Of a DNA stretch of 64,000 nt, positions 19,807 through 28,621 are shown in pieces (positions within the stretch are counted from its first letter, which is position 1; every line of letters begins with the position of its first letter). The notes under the pieces were generated by a model, which worked only from the letters and a program-made list of their open reading frames with translations, had not been told where the DNA came from and did not search any database. The DNA comes from Slackia heliotrinireducens DSM 20476 (GTDB lineage Bacteria; Actinomycetota; Coriobacteriia; Coriobacteriales; Eggerthellaceae): the NCBI RefSeq assembly GCF_000023885.1, contig NC_013165.1, positions 2,790,001 through 2,854,000 of the forward strand, read 5' to 3'. Both the position numbers and the translations under genes were made by a program.

Positions 19807-20454
19807 TTACAAGCGGCAGATCTTCAGCCACCCGAGTTCACGAGCTATCGCGGTCAACCCATTGTGACCGGGCATGACCACCGTTTCAGGCGGCAGGTAC
19901 GAAAGTTTCACCAACGATTCGCGCATGTCGTCGATGTTGCCCTCTTCAAAGTCCACGCGACCGTGCGTTCCTGCGAACAGGGTGTCGCCGGAGAAGACCA
20001 CAGGGTATCCCGGCCTGTCCTTTGTCGGAGCCGTATACAGGCAGATGCCGCCTGGCGTATGGCCTGGCGTTGCGATAACCTTGAGCTGCACGTCTCCGAT
20101 TTCCAGAACGTCACCATCAGCCACCGTGCGGTCGATCGAACACGGGTCGCAACGGGTGTACTCGTCGAACGACTTTTCGCCGTTGATATAAGGCTCTTCA
20201 ATCGCACTGCAGATCACTTCGGCCCCCGTCGCTTCACGCAATGCATGGGCGGCGCCAACGTGATCCCAATGGCCATGCGTCAAAACAATCGCGTTGACCT
20301 TGCGGTCGCCGACGGCTTCCATGATGGTATCGGGGTCGCAGGTCGGGTCGACGATGAAGCAGCCTTCACCGTCATCGACGATGTAAACGTTGTTGTCGAT
20401 CATCCCCATGACCAATCGTGTCACCGACACGCAGGTACTTGTAATTCTGTCCAT
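19807..20454 (-). CDS. MBL-fold metallohydrolase (glyoxalase II-like)
   Basis: A 215-aa metallo-beta-lactamase fold protein with T-H-G-H-W-D-H (the HxHxDH zinc motif), G-H-T-P-G-G and S-G-D-T-L-F motifs plus a late G-H-N metal ligand. The size fits hydroxyacylglutathione hydrolase-like or persulfide-type hydrolases. ATG at 20454, preceded by AGAGGTGA, is preferred over the upstream GTG. It lies 59 bp upstream of selD on the same strand and may be unrelated housekeeping. Confidence 0.85.
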   Translation of the reverse strand: MDRITSTCVSVTRLVMGMIDNNVYIVDDGEGCFIVDPTCDPDTIMEAVGDRKVNAIVLTHGHWDHVGAAHALREATGAEVICSAIEEPYINGEKSFDEYTRCDPCSIDRTVADGDVLEIGDVQLKVIATPGHTPGGICLYTAPTKDRPGYPVVFSGDTLFAGTHGRVDFEEGNIDDMRESLVKLSYLPPETVVMPGHNGLTAIARELGWLKICRL

Positions 20455-20574
20455 GTTTACGGTCACCTCTTCGGGCGCATTTCACTTGCCAAGGTTATTG
20501 TATTTCATGATACCTATTTGTTATTCTAGACATGCGTAGTTTCGCAGAATCTCGTTATGGGACAGGAGGAGCAT

Positions 20575-21477
20575 ATGGATTACGAGGGTCGCATCTGCCG
20601 CACACCCGGAGAGCGCGCGTCGTACAAGCTTCCCATCTCCGTCGGATGCCCGTACAACGCCTGTGCTTTCTGCGACTTGTTCAAGGACTTGCAATACCGC
20701 GAGCTTCCCATCGAGCAGGTCGAAATGGAACTGGCCCGCGTTCACGACCTTGGAGGCAAGCCCGAACGCATCATGTTGGGCGATGGCAACGCCTTCTACA
20801 TGGATTTCGAACGGCTGAAGGAAATCATCCTGCTCATCGAGCGGTACCTTCCCTCCTGCACGTTCATCTCAAGCGACGCCTCGATTCCCTCCATCGCCGC
20901 CAAGACCGATGAAGAACTTGCCTGGCTCGCCGAGCATAACTACAAGCTGGTCTACATCGGCATCGAGTCCGGCTTGGACGACGTGCTGGACTTCATGCTG
21001 AAGGACCACGACAATGCCGAATGCCGCGAGCAGATCGCGCGGCTGCATGCGGCGGGTATCGAATACGGTGCCCACATCATGACGGGCGTGGCCGGCGCAG
21101 GTCGCGGGTTGGAAAACGCCCGCGCCACCGCAGCCCTGCTCAACGAGACGCGCCCCGTTTCGGTCTGCAACTTCTCCATGGGCGTCTCCCCCACTACCAC
21201 CTTGGGCAAATGGGCGAAAGAGGGACGGTTCACCCCTGCCCCGGTGCTCGAATGCCTTGAGGAAGAGCGGGAACTCATCTCCCTGCTCGACATCCCCGTG
21301 CATTTCGAAGGCTTCCATTTCGACTACGACCGGGAGAAGGCAAGCTGCCCCGAATGCACTGGCGACACCGCAGAGTTCAACGACTTCATCACGGCATGGA
21401 CGCATACCCACGGGGAACTTCCGAAAGACCGCAAGAACCTGCTCGAGCAGATAGACCACGCGCTTGCCGTTCGCTAA
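20575..21477 (+). CDS. Radical SAM protein (CX4CX2C variant), copy A
   Basis: 300 aa. The cluster motif reads G-C-P-Y-N-A-C-A-F-C, that is CX4CX2C rather than the standard CX3CX2C. The remainder looks like a radical SAM TIM barrel (G-I-E-S-G-L-D-D-V-L). ATG at 20575 is set by AGGAGG 5-6 nt upstream. A second member of the same subfamily is at 36450-37376. The substrate is unknown. An intrinsic terminator follows. Confidence 0.82.
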   Translation: MDYEGRICRTPGERASYKLPISVGCPYNACAFCDLFKDLQYRELPIEQVEMELARVHDLGGKPERIMLGDGNAFYMDFERLKEIILLIERYLPSCTFISSDASIPSIAAKTDEELAWLAEHNYKLVYIGIESGLDDVLDFMLKDHDNAECREQIARLHAAGIEYGAHIMTGVAGAGRGLENARATAALLNETRPVSVCNFSMGVSPTTTLGKWAKEGRFTPAPVLECLEEERELISLLDIPVHFEGFHFDYDREKASCPECTGDTAEFNDFITAWTHTHGELPKDRKNLLEQIDHALAVR

Positions 21478-21494
21478 ACCCCCAATGGGTCATG

Positions 21495-21522
21495 GCCGTC
21501 GCGAAACGCGGCGGCTTTTTTA
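21495..21522 (+). terminator. Intrinsic terminator of the radical SAM gene
   Basis: GCCGTCGCG-AAA-CGCGGCGGC followed by seven T residues, 18 bp after the stop. Confidence 0.9.
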
Positions 21523-21533
21523 TGCCCCAATAC

Positions 21534-21566
21534 AAAAACCGGCCGTCGCATTTCGCGACGGCCGGT
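21534..21566 (-). terminator. Intrinsic terminator of the BCCT transporter
   Basis: Perfect 12-bp arms ACCGGCCGTCGC (21538-21549) and GCGACGGCCGGT (21555-21566), followed by TTTT on the minus strand. Confidence 0.85.
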
Positions 21567-21622
21567 CATGTGGCGATTCAGATTCTCTGTACGCCTAGAT
21601 GCTTACGCACCTATCAGGGTTG

Positions 21623-23167
21623 TTAGCCCTCGATCTGCTCGGGGACGAAGTCCGGATCGCCAACGTTGGGCGTATCCGCGTCGTGAGACAGACCCTTGAC
21701 CACAGATGCCATAGCAGCAATCATGATGAAGATGAACGGGAATGCTGCGGCAATGGAGATGGTCTGCAGCGGCTTCAGGCCGCCGGCCATCAGAAGACCG
21801 ATAGCCATAGCAGTCATCACGATGCCCCACAGGATCTTCTTGCTGTTGGGCGGGTTCATGTTGCCGTTGGAGGACAGCATGCCCAGAACGAACGTGCCAG
21901 AGTTGGCGGACGTGATGAAGAAGGTGCAGATCAGAACCAGGATGACGATGGAGATGATCATGCCCAGCGGGTACTTGCCGAGGACCAGGAACAGGCCGGT
22001 CTCAGGCGAAGCAGCGATGGCAGCAACGGTCTCGGCGTCGATGGCGCCGGTGTTGGCGAGGGTCAGGCCCAGAGAACCGAACACTGCGAACCAGAGGATG
22101 GAACCGATAGCCGGGATGAACACAACGCCGATGATGAATTCACGGACGGTGCGGCCCTTGGAAATACGGGCGATGAACACGCCGACGAAGGGTGCCCAAG
22201 CAATCCACCAAGCCCAGTAGAAGATGCGCCAGCCGAGCGTCCAGCTGTTATCGCCGTAACCGGTCAGGCCGAGAGAGCTCTGGAAGAAGGTGTTGACATA
22301 GTCGCCCAGACCACCGATGAGGTTGTTGAGGATGTCGATCTTCGGGCCAACGAGGAAGCACACAATCAGCACGCAGACGGCGATGATCAGGTTGAGGTCG
22401 GAGACCTTGGAGATGCCCTTCTCAATACCGAGAACTGCGGAGCCGATGAAGATGACGGAAATCACGAGGATGATGATGATCTGAACGACCAGGTTGCTCG
22501 GAACACCGAACATGTAGTTCAGACCAGCGTTGATTTGGAGAACGCCGAGACCCAGAGAGGTGACGACGCCAGCCATGGTAGCGAAAACGGCCAGGATGTC
22601 GATGAGCTTGCCCAGCCAGCCCTTGGCGTTCTTCTCGCCCAGAACAGGCAGAAGAGCGTTGCTGATCAGAGCGGTCTTGCCCTTGCGGAACATGAAGTAA
22701 GCAAGAGCCAGGCCGATAACAGCGTAGTTAGCCCAAGGATGGATGCCCCAGTGCATGAACGAAGCGCTCATTGCGAAGTTGGCGGCTTCCGGAGTCATGG
22801 GCTCGATACCGGCCATGGGGCCAGCATAGTGGCTGATGGGCTCAGCGATGCCCCAGAACACCAGGCCGACGCCCATGCCGCAGCCGAACAGCATTGCGAA
22901 CCAGGACGTGGTGGAGTACTCAGGCTCGGAGTCATCCGGACCAAGCTTAATCTTGCCCCACTTCGTGCATGCAATCGCGATGACGAAGATAACGAAGGAG
23001 AGCATGGCAATCAGGTACAGCCATCCAAAGTCGACGGTGAGGAAGCTGAACACTGCATTGGAAACTGCGGTGAATTGCGGGTTGAGGGCAATGGCACACA
23101 CAGCCATAATCGCACAAAGAATCAGAGAAATAAGAAATACCGGATTCTTAAATTCGTCTTTATTCAT
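21623..23167 (-). CDS. BCCT-family betaine/choline/carnitine transporter
   Basis: 514 aa with about 12 membrane segments. The family signatures G-M-G-V-G-L-V-F-W-G-I-A-E-P and the Trp-rich segment 8 (Y-W-A-W-W-I-A-W-A-P-F-V-G-V-F-I-A) are clear. Start ATG at 23167 (M-N-K-D-E-F) follows GGGGG. It is downstream of the grdI/grdH pair on the same strand, which points to glycine betaine uptake for reductive cleavage to trimethylamine and acetyl phosphate. Substrate assignment is inference from this context. Confidence 0.9.
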   Translation of the reverse strand: MNKDEFKNPVFLISLILCAIMAVCAIALNPQFTAVSNAVFSFLTVDFGWLYLIAMLSFVIFVIAIACTKWGKIKLGPDDSEPEYSTTSWFAMLFGCGMGVGLVFWGIAEPISHYAGPMAGIEPMTPEAANFAMSASFMHWGIHPWANYAVIGLALAYFMFRKGKTALISNALLPVLGEKNAKGWLGKLIDILAVFATMAGVVTSLGLGVLQINAGLNYMFGVPSNLVVQIIIILVISVIFIGSAVLGIEKGISKVSDLNLIIAVCVLIVCFLVGPKIDILNNLIGGLGDYVNTFFQSSLGLTGYGDNSWTLGWRIFYWAWWIAWAPFVGVFIARISKGRTVREFIIGVVFIPAIGSILWFAVFGSLGLTLANTGAIDAETVAAIAASPETGLFLVLGKYPLGMIISIVILVLICTFFITSANSGTFVLGMLSSNGNMNPPNSKKILWGIVMTAMAIGLLMAGGLKPLQTISIAAAFPFIFIMIAAMASVVKGLSHDADTPNVGDPDFVPEQIEG

Positions 23168-23277
23168 AAATAACCCCCGATTGGGCGCACGAAAGCAAAT
23201 CGGCAATACGCCCTGCGTCAAAGACAGGACTTCTGCCCATTTGCGCCCGCACACCTAGTCAGATTGATGACGGTTAA

Positions 23278-23311
23278 CCTGGTGCCCAGGGCCGAAGCCC
23301 TAGGCACCAGG
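23278..23311 (-). terminator. Strong hairpin between grdH and the BCCT gene
   Basis: CCTGGTGCC ... GGCACCAGG outer arms enclose AGGGC-CGAA-GCCCT with a CGAA tetraloop. It lies 23 bp after grdH. No T-run follows, so it may attenuate or process the transcript rather than terminate it. Confidence 0.55.
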
Positions 23312-23333
23312 AGTTAAGCCTTAATGGAAAAGC

Positions 23334-24662
23334 TTAGATCTTGACCTTGAAGACGGTCTGGCCCTCGACGGGCGTAGCAAGCGCATCAACGGCGACGCCG
23401 CAGCGATGATAGCGCAGCTTCCACTGCTCTTCAGGCAGCGTGTTGGGGTCGCCCAGAGGATACGGAATCGAGATGGTCGGGACCATCCTGTTTGCGCCAA
23501 CCGTGGTCGAAACCGGGATCAGGTTGCACATATGGACGATCGGGAAACCAGCGCGCTCGAACACTTTAACCATCGTTGCACCGCAACGAGTACAAGTGCC
23601 TCAAGTGCTGCCGAGGATAATGGCGTTAACACCGTCCTCCTTGAGGTACGGAATCATTTCCTCGGCCATACGGGCAGCCTCGGACTCAGTGGTGCCGGTG
23701 CCGACCGTAGAGTAGAAGTAGTTGTGCAGGCGAGCGAACTTGCCTTCCTTCTCCAGCTGACGCATAGCGTCGATAGGCATGATGACGTTCGGGTCGGCGT
23801 CGGCCGCAGCGGGGTCGAAGCCTGCATGAATCGTCTTGTAGCCGCCGGAAGCACGGTTGGGGAGCTTGTCAACACCCTCGATGTTGTAACGGCCCCAACG
23901 GGTAGCGGAAGCGGACTGGATGCGGTCGGGGTTGTCGACCGGGACGATACCGCCGGTGGTGATCATGGCGATAACGGCTTCGCTCAGGTTGACCGGAGCA
24001 GCGGGCTCGACGACGTCCTTGACGGGAACGACGAGCTCGGTCTGGAAGGGCTCACCCTTGATCTTCTTGATCAGCATCTGAACGCCACGGTAAGCAGCGG
24101 TGTTCTCATGCTTGTCCTCGAGATAAATCTCGTGACGGATGCCACGGGGGAAGTAGCCCTCAATCTCGGCGCCCTGCAGGGGCTCGCCGGAGAGCAGCTT
24201 GTTGGCGAAGCCAACCAGGTTCTTGAGGTCCTTGCGCATCTTGGCAGCGGCGTTGGCGCCGTCCATGATGTAGGTGTCCTTCTTGAACATCTCAACGCCG
24301 GGGTTCTCGACGTTCATCGAAGTGACGGTGGGAACGCCGAACTTCTCGCCGACAGCCTTGCACACGTTGCCGCATGCGACGCCGTAACGGCCTGCCTGGA
24401 ATGCAGGACCGGCGATCAGCAGGTCGAATTCCTTGTCCTCGAGGAAGCCAAGGATGCGGGACAGTGCCTCTTCGGTGTTGGAACCCATGAAGTTGTCACC
24501 GCAGATGATGGTGTGAGTGATCTCAGCATCCTTGAGCTGGCCATTGGCTGCCACGGCAGGGCCGACCTGGCCTTCGCGGATTTCCGGCTCGAAATCAGCA
24601 GTGTCCTCACCGCCGATGCCGCCGAAGAACTGATTCACGTAGTAAATAACTTTCTTGGTCAT
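23334..24662 (-). CDS. grdH: Substrate-specific reductase component B subunit, selenoprotein (probable betaine reductase GrdH)
   Basis: A 442-residue selenoprotein paralogous to grdB. The in-frame TGA at 23601-23603 (Sec354) lies in S-T-U-G-T-C-T-R-C-G-A-T, and translation resumes to TAA at 23334. The family covers GrdB (glycine), GrdF (sarcosine) and GrdH (betaine). The neighbouring BCCT transporter favours betaine; sarcosine cannot be excluded by sequence alone. It is 17 bp after grdI. Confidence 0.88.
23576..23595 (-). promoter_or_regulatory. Putative SECIS hairpin in grdH
   Basis: TTGCAC (23576-23581) can pair with GTACAA (23590-23595) except for one mismatch, just 3' of the UGA. The loop sequence is the same as in grdB apart from one base. 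Confidence 0.45.
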
Positions 24663-24679
24663 CGCTGTCTCCTCCTTTC

Positions 24680-26008
24680 TTACACTTCACGCATGGTCTT
24701 GATGGAGAAGCCAGCGATGTGGTCTCCGCAGAACCAGTTGTTGTCTTCCATGATGATGGAGCCGTCGTCGCGGGCGGACTTGCCCAGGATCTCGTCATAG
24801 CCCCAGGAGCCGGACATGCCGTCGCGGTTCATGGCTTCGAGGTTGCCGATGACGGTGGCGCAAGCGGGAAGCTCGGTGAGCTCGCCCACGTTGCCGGTGG
24901 AGACCAGAGCGTTGGTCTTCTCGTCCATAACAACCAGCGGCTGGCCAGCGCCGTCGCGGCCGTCGGACTCGTTGGAGATGCCGACGACGGGGATGCCGGC
25001 GTCCTCCAGGATGACCTGGCAGCGGACGTAGTCGGTGTCGGGGTTGCCGTAGCCCTCTTCGGTGACGATTGCGTAGTCAACGCCGAGGTTCAGAGCGATG
25101 TTGCGCACCATGATTGCGGAGCGCTCTTTCTGATCGAGAGCAACGTTCAGGTTGGACATGATGACGCCGACGAAGTTGTACTCGATGCCGTCATACTTGA
25201 ACATTTCCTTGATGGTCGGGAAGTTCTGGAACTCATAGGTCGACCACTTGGAGGAAGCAGGCATGAACGAGCCGGAGATGATGCAGCCGTCGAAGATCTC
25301 GGTGGGGCTGATGAAGCTGGGCAGGTAGCGGTTCATATCCCAGCCATACAGCAGGTCGTTGTAGCCCAGGGCTTCCATCTGGGACTGGGGCTGCAGAACG
25401 ATAGCGACGTTCGGCAGATCCTTGCGGGCATCGTCGCGCTTCAGGACGGGGTCGAACTCGTAGACTTCGGTGTCAGCGGGCTCGAGGTCCTTGGCGATCT
25501 TGCCGATGTACTCGGCGAAACGATGGCCGGCCCAGCGCAGAGCATGGTTGCACTTCTGCTGCTCGTGACGCTCGAACTCCTCGTCGGTGTCGCCGACCAG
25601 GCAGATGTTGATGAGCTTGGACCAGTAGGTGTGCTTGGCACCTTCGCCACCCATGTCGATGACGCCGTCGCCGAAGGAACCCCACTCTTTACCAACAACG
25701 GTGACGCAGCAGCCCTTGAAGGCCTTCAGATCGCCGTCGCCGCAGGGCTCGAGCTCGCCGGTAACGCCAGGGAACAGGCAGCGGCCGTCCATGCGGACGC
25801 GCGGCTCAATAGTCTCGATAACCGGAACGATACGCGTGTCATCACCCGGATGAGCGATGACGATATCAAGATCGGTGATATGGTCGTCCTCTTCCTTCAG
25901 GTACGCAATGGCGTCGTCTTTGTTGATCGTCAGAATTCCGTCAACGAAGGAATTCTCAGTACCAAGGCAGACGTCTTTCACGTACACATTGCCAATGGTT
26001 AGCTTCAT
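24680..26008 (-). CDS. grdI: GrdE/GrdG/GrdI-type component B protein (probable betaine-specific GrdI)
   Basis: 442 aa, clearly homologous to grdE along its length (M-K-L-T-I-G-N-V-Y-V start; G-E-G-A-K-H-T-Y-W-S; P-T-E-I-F-D-G). At the position corresponding to the GrdE cleavage pair Asn-Cys, the sequence reads I-S-G-S-F-M-P-A-S-S-K, so no cysteine is available there. It is either unprocessed or uses other chemistry. Paired with the grdH selenoprotein and a BCCT transporter, hence the betaine assignment. Confidence 0.85.
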   Translation of the reverse strand: MKLTIGNVYVKDVCLGTENSFVDGILTINKDDAIAYLKEEDDHITDLDIVIAHPGDDTRIVPVIETIEPRVRMDGRCLFPGVTGELEPCGDGDLKAFKGCCVTVVGKEWGSFGDGVIDMGGEGAKHTYWSKLINICLVGDTDEEFERHEQQKCNHALRWAGHRFAEYIGKIAKDLEPADTEVYEFDPVLKRDDARKDLPNVAIVLQPQSQMEALGYNDLLYGWDMNRYLPSFISPTEIFDGCIISGSFMPASSKWSTYEFQNFPTIKEMFKYDGIEYNFVGVIMSNLNVALDQKERSAIMVRNIALNLGVDYAIVTEEGYGNPDTDYVRCQVILEDAGIPVVGISNESDGRDGAGQPLVVMDEKTNALVSTGNVGELTELPACATVIGNLEAMNRDGMSGSWGYDEILGKSARDDGSIIMEDNNWFCGDHIAGFSIKTMREV

Positions 26009-26076
26009 ACGCGCTCATTACTCCTTTCTTTTTTCTCTTTGAGATTTGTTTCGCGGCTTCTAATGCCAGTTTTTAG

Positions 26077-26137
26077 TTACCGCGATTATCTTTGATTATT
26101 ATAAGTTTTTCTGATTCCAATATCAATACTTAATAAT
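26077..26137 (-). promoter_or_regulatory. grdI operon promoter and CGCGGT palindrome
   Basis: The minus-strand -35 TTGATA (26121-26126), 17-bp spacer and -10 TATAAT (26098-26103) are near consensus. The palindrome TTACCGCGATTA (26077-26088) lies just past the predicted start. The 20 bp at 26118-26137 spanning the -35 are identical to 480-499 at trxB. No gene is visible in 26009-26390. Confidence 0.7.
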
Positions 26138-26320
26138 TGAGTTTCCAAGTCAAGATTCCTAATAAATGGCCGATTTTTTTACGCTTTGCGTCCACTTAGG
26201 GACATAACGCCACTAACGACCTTTGAATAGCACCATCCTGGCTGAATCGTTCGTGCAAAGGCTCTGCCTGCAGAGCGCCGAACGGCGCTGAGTCGAATGC
26301 GTTTTTGCCCCATAATGCAG

Positions 26321-26356
26321 AAAGGCGAAACCGCATTTCTGCTGTTCCGCCTTTTT
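26321..26356 (-). terminator. Terminator after the activase operon
   Basis: The minus strand folds GGCGGAA / TTTCGCC (plus 26345-26351 and 26324-26330) followed by TTTCTGC, 35 bp beyond the activase stop. Confidence 0.5.
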
Positions 26357-26390
26357 AAGCTTGTTCGTTATGCCTGCGGCATGCCTCGCG

Positions 26391-27137
26391 TTAGACGGAA
26401 AGAGCCGCTCCGATCGCTCCCGCGAAACGGGCGCGAGCGTTCGTCGTCACGGGGACTCCGAGGTTCTTGGACAGACGGTCAATCACGTACTCGTTTTCGC
26501 ACAGGCCGCCCGTCAGGTAAACGTCGCCCGCCACCAGGTTGTTTGCAAGCGAGGCCACTTTCACAATGACGGATTCGATGACGCCGTTCGCGATGTTCTC
26601 GCGCGGTTCGCCCTTGCCGATGAGCGAAATGACCTCGGACTCGGCGAATACGGTGCACATGCTGGAAATCTGCGTCGGCTCGCCCTGGGAAGCGAGGCGC
26701 GCGAGTTCTTCCTGCGTCGCACCCATGCGGTCAGCGATGACCTCGAGGAACTTGCCGGTACCGGCGGCGCACTTGTCGTTCATGACGAACTTGCGCACCT
26801 TGCCGTTTGCCAGCTGGATGACTTTCGTGTCCTGACCGCCGACGTCGATGACAGTGCCGTTGTCGCCGAACAGATAGGCGGCGCCGCGGCCGTGGCACGT
26901 GATCTCGGTAACGGTCTTGCCGGCATAAGGCACCGAAACGCGTCCGTAACCCGTGGCCACCACGTCATCCTGACAGGTACGGGGGTCCAAGCCCCACGCT
27001 GCCAGATCGTCGGCCAGACGCATCGCGGCATCCACGCCGTTGAACCCGGTCGGGACGACCACCGTGTAGGCGATTTCGTCCCCGTCAAGCACAGCCGCCT
27101 TGGCCGCCGTCGAACCGATATCGATTCCGATTCTCAT
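26391..27137 (-). CDS. ATP-dependent activase of dehydratase/double-cubane proteins (HgdC-like)
   Basis: 248 aa of the ASKHA fold: M-R-I-G-I-D-I-G-S-T-A-A-K-A phosphate loop and D-V-G-G-Q-D-T-K. Two cysteines, in N-D-K-C-A-A-G-T-G and S-S-M-C-T-V-F-A-E-S-E-V, ligate the bridging [4Fe-4S] of the homodimer. These proteins inject a low-potential electron into HgdB- or double-cubane-type partners with ATP hydrolysis. Candidate partners are encoded at 29621 and 16050. Start chosen at 27137 because homologues begin there; 27152 is also possible. Confidence 0.88.
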   Translation of the reverse strand: MRIGIDIGSTAAKAAVLDGDEIAYTVVVPTGFNGVDAAMRLADDLAAWGLDPRTCQDDVVATGYGRVSVPYAGKTVTEITCHGRGAAYLFGDNGTVIDVGGQDTKVIQLANGKVRKFVMNDKCAAGTGKFLEVIADRMGATQEELARLASQGEPTQISSMCTVFAESEVISLIGKGEPRENIANGVIESVIVKVASLANNLVAGDVYLTGGLCENEYVIDRLSKNLGVPVTTNARARFAGAIGAALSV

Positions 27138-27181
27138 ATCATTCACTTTCATTTGCGGTCGGTACCAGCCGGATTGCCCGC

Positions 27182-27421
27182 CTAGTACATTGAGACTTCG
27201 TAAATGCCCTGGTGGGCAATATTGTGCTGTGCGATTGCAGCAAGAAGCTCTTCACGCTCGCTCGCTTCGGCGCTCCAGGAAAGGCCGCAGCCGGCGTCGA
27301 TTTCGGAAGGCACCGGAATGAGGCGCCCGGGAATGCCGTGCGTGCGCGCAGCGGCCTCCATCGCCATGGCGTCGGACGTCGTGGCGAACGTCACCACTGC
27401 TTTCGGTGTTTTCGCCCGCAT
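27182..27421 (-). CDS. DUF3343 protein (copy 1)
   Basis: A 79-aa small protein with the F-A-T-T-S-D-A-M-A-M-E pattern and late C-G-L-S-W typical of DUF3343, a family often placed beside SelD, YedF and cysteine desulfurase-like genes. ATG at 27421 overlaps the TAA of the desulfurase gene (TAATG), so translation is coupled. The function is unknown; a role in sulfur/selenium relay is conjecture. Confidence 0.78.
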   Translation of the reverse strand: MRAKTPKAVVTFATTSDAMAMEAAARTHGIPGRLIPVPSEIDAGCGLSWSAEASEREELLAAIAQHNIAHQGIYEVSMY

Positions 27422-28563
27422 TAGCAAACCTCCTGTGCGATTTCCTTAAGCGCCGCAATGCCGGCGTCGACTTCCTCTTCGGTGTTCAGATGGGAGAAAC
27501 TGAAGCGCACCGCGCCTTGCTGCTCGGTGCCGATGGCCATATGCATCAGCGGAGCGCAGTGGGCACCCGCGCGGGTGCAGATCTCAAACTGCGTGTTGAG
27601 CAGGTCGGATACGAGCGAAGAGTCCACGTCGGCCAGGTTGAGGGCAACGATGCCCGTGCGTCCGCTTGCCCCGCCGCCGTAGATCTTGATGCCGGGAATG
27701 TCCTTCACGCCTGCCTCGAAACGATCCGCAAGGGCGCAGGTCTTCTCGTGCACGGCATCCACGCCCTTCTCTTCTATATAGGTAAGACCGGCCAGAAGGC
27801 CCGCCAGACCATGGGCGTTGAGGGTGCCTGCCTCGAGATGCTCGGGCATGAAGTCGGGATGCACGCGGTCGTAGCTGTGCGTGCCGGAGCCGCCGACCTT
27901 GATCGCCTTGATGTCGATGCCTTCGGCCACGCACATGCCGCCCGTACCCTGAGGTCCGAACAGGCTCTTGTGCCCGGTGAAGCACACGACGTCAAGATGC
28001 TGGGCCGCCATGTCGATGGGCACGGTGCCTGCGGTCTGGGCCGCATCCACCACGATAAGAGCCCCATGGGCATGGGCGATGTCCGCCATGCGGGCGATGT
28101 CGTACACATCGCCGGTCAGATTGGACGCATGGCCGATGACTGCCAGCTTGGTCTTGGGACCGAACGCCGCCTCGAACTCGTCGTAGTCGATGCCGCCGTC
28201 AGGTGCGATGGGGACGACCGTAAGGTCGGCCTGACCTTCGTCCTGAAGCCTGAACAGCGGGCGGAGCACCGAATTGTGCGAGGCCGCCGTGGTGACAGCG
28301 TGGTCGCCAGGCTGCATGAGGCCGTACACCACGATGTTGAGCGCCTCGGTCACATTGCTGGTGAATGCGACTTGCTTCGGACCCGGTCCGCCGAACAGGT
28401 CGGATATTTTCTGGCGCGCCATGAACACCGTCATGCCCGCATCGAGAGACGCTTCGTGCACGCCACGCCCCACACCACCGAAAGACGTGATGGCGCGGGC
28501 CACCGCCTCGGCGACCGCAGGCGGCTTCAACATGGTTGTAGCCGCATTGTCGAAGTAAATCAC
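27421..28563 (-). CDS. Cysteine desulfurase/selenocysteine lyase-like PLP enzyme
   Basis: A 380-aa class V aminotransferase fold: Y-F-D-N-A-A-T-T at the start, PLP-Lys in F-T-G-H-K-S-L-F-G-P-Q-G-T-G-G, and the catalytic loop Cys in T-R-A-G-A-H-C-A-P. It resembles the SufS/CsdB-like subgroup found in selenium-trait loci. A GTG start at 28563 is set by GGGGAGG five nt upstream. It may supply selenide or sulfide equivalents to SelD and YedF; in vivo substrate preference cannot be read from sequence. Confidence 0.87.
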   Translation of the reverse strand: MIYFDNAATTMLKPPAVAEAVARAITSFGGVGRGVHEASLDAGMTVFMARQKISDLFGGPGPKQVAFTSNVTEALNIVVYGLMQPGDHAVTTAASHNSVLRPLFRLQDEGQADLTVVPIAPDGGIDYDEFEAAFGPKTKLAVIGHASNLTGDVYDIARMADIAHAHGALIVVDAAQTAGTVPIDMAAQHLDVVCFTGHKSLFGPQGTGGMCVAEGIDIKAIKVGGSGTHSYDRVHPDFMPEHLEAGTLNAHGLAGLLAGLTYIEEKGVDAVHEKTCALADRFEAGVKDIPGIKIYGGGASGRTGIVALNLADVDSSLVSDLLNTQFEICTRAGAHCAPLMHMAIGTEQQGAVRFSFSHLNTEEEVDAGIAALKEIAQEVC

Positions 28564-28577
28564 TAAAACCTCCCCGT

Positions 28578-28601
28578 GGGACGCCGGATGGCCGGCGTCC
28601 C
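28578..28601 (-). terminator. Hairpin between yedF and the desulfurase gene
   Basis: Perfect 10-bp arms GGGACGCCGG / CCGGCGTCCC with a 4-nt loop, located just upstream of the GTG start and its ribosome site. No T-run; it more likely modulates or processes the operon mRNA than ends it. Confidence 0.5.
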
Positions 28602-28621
28602 TTAAACGTTACTCTACGAAT

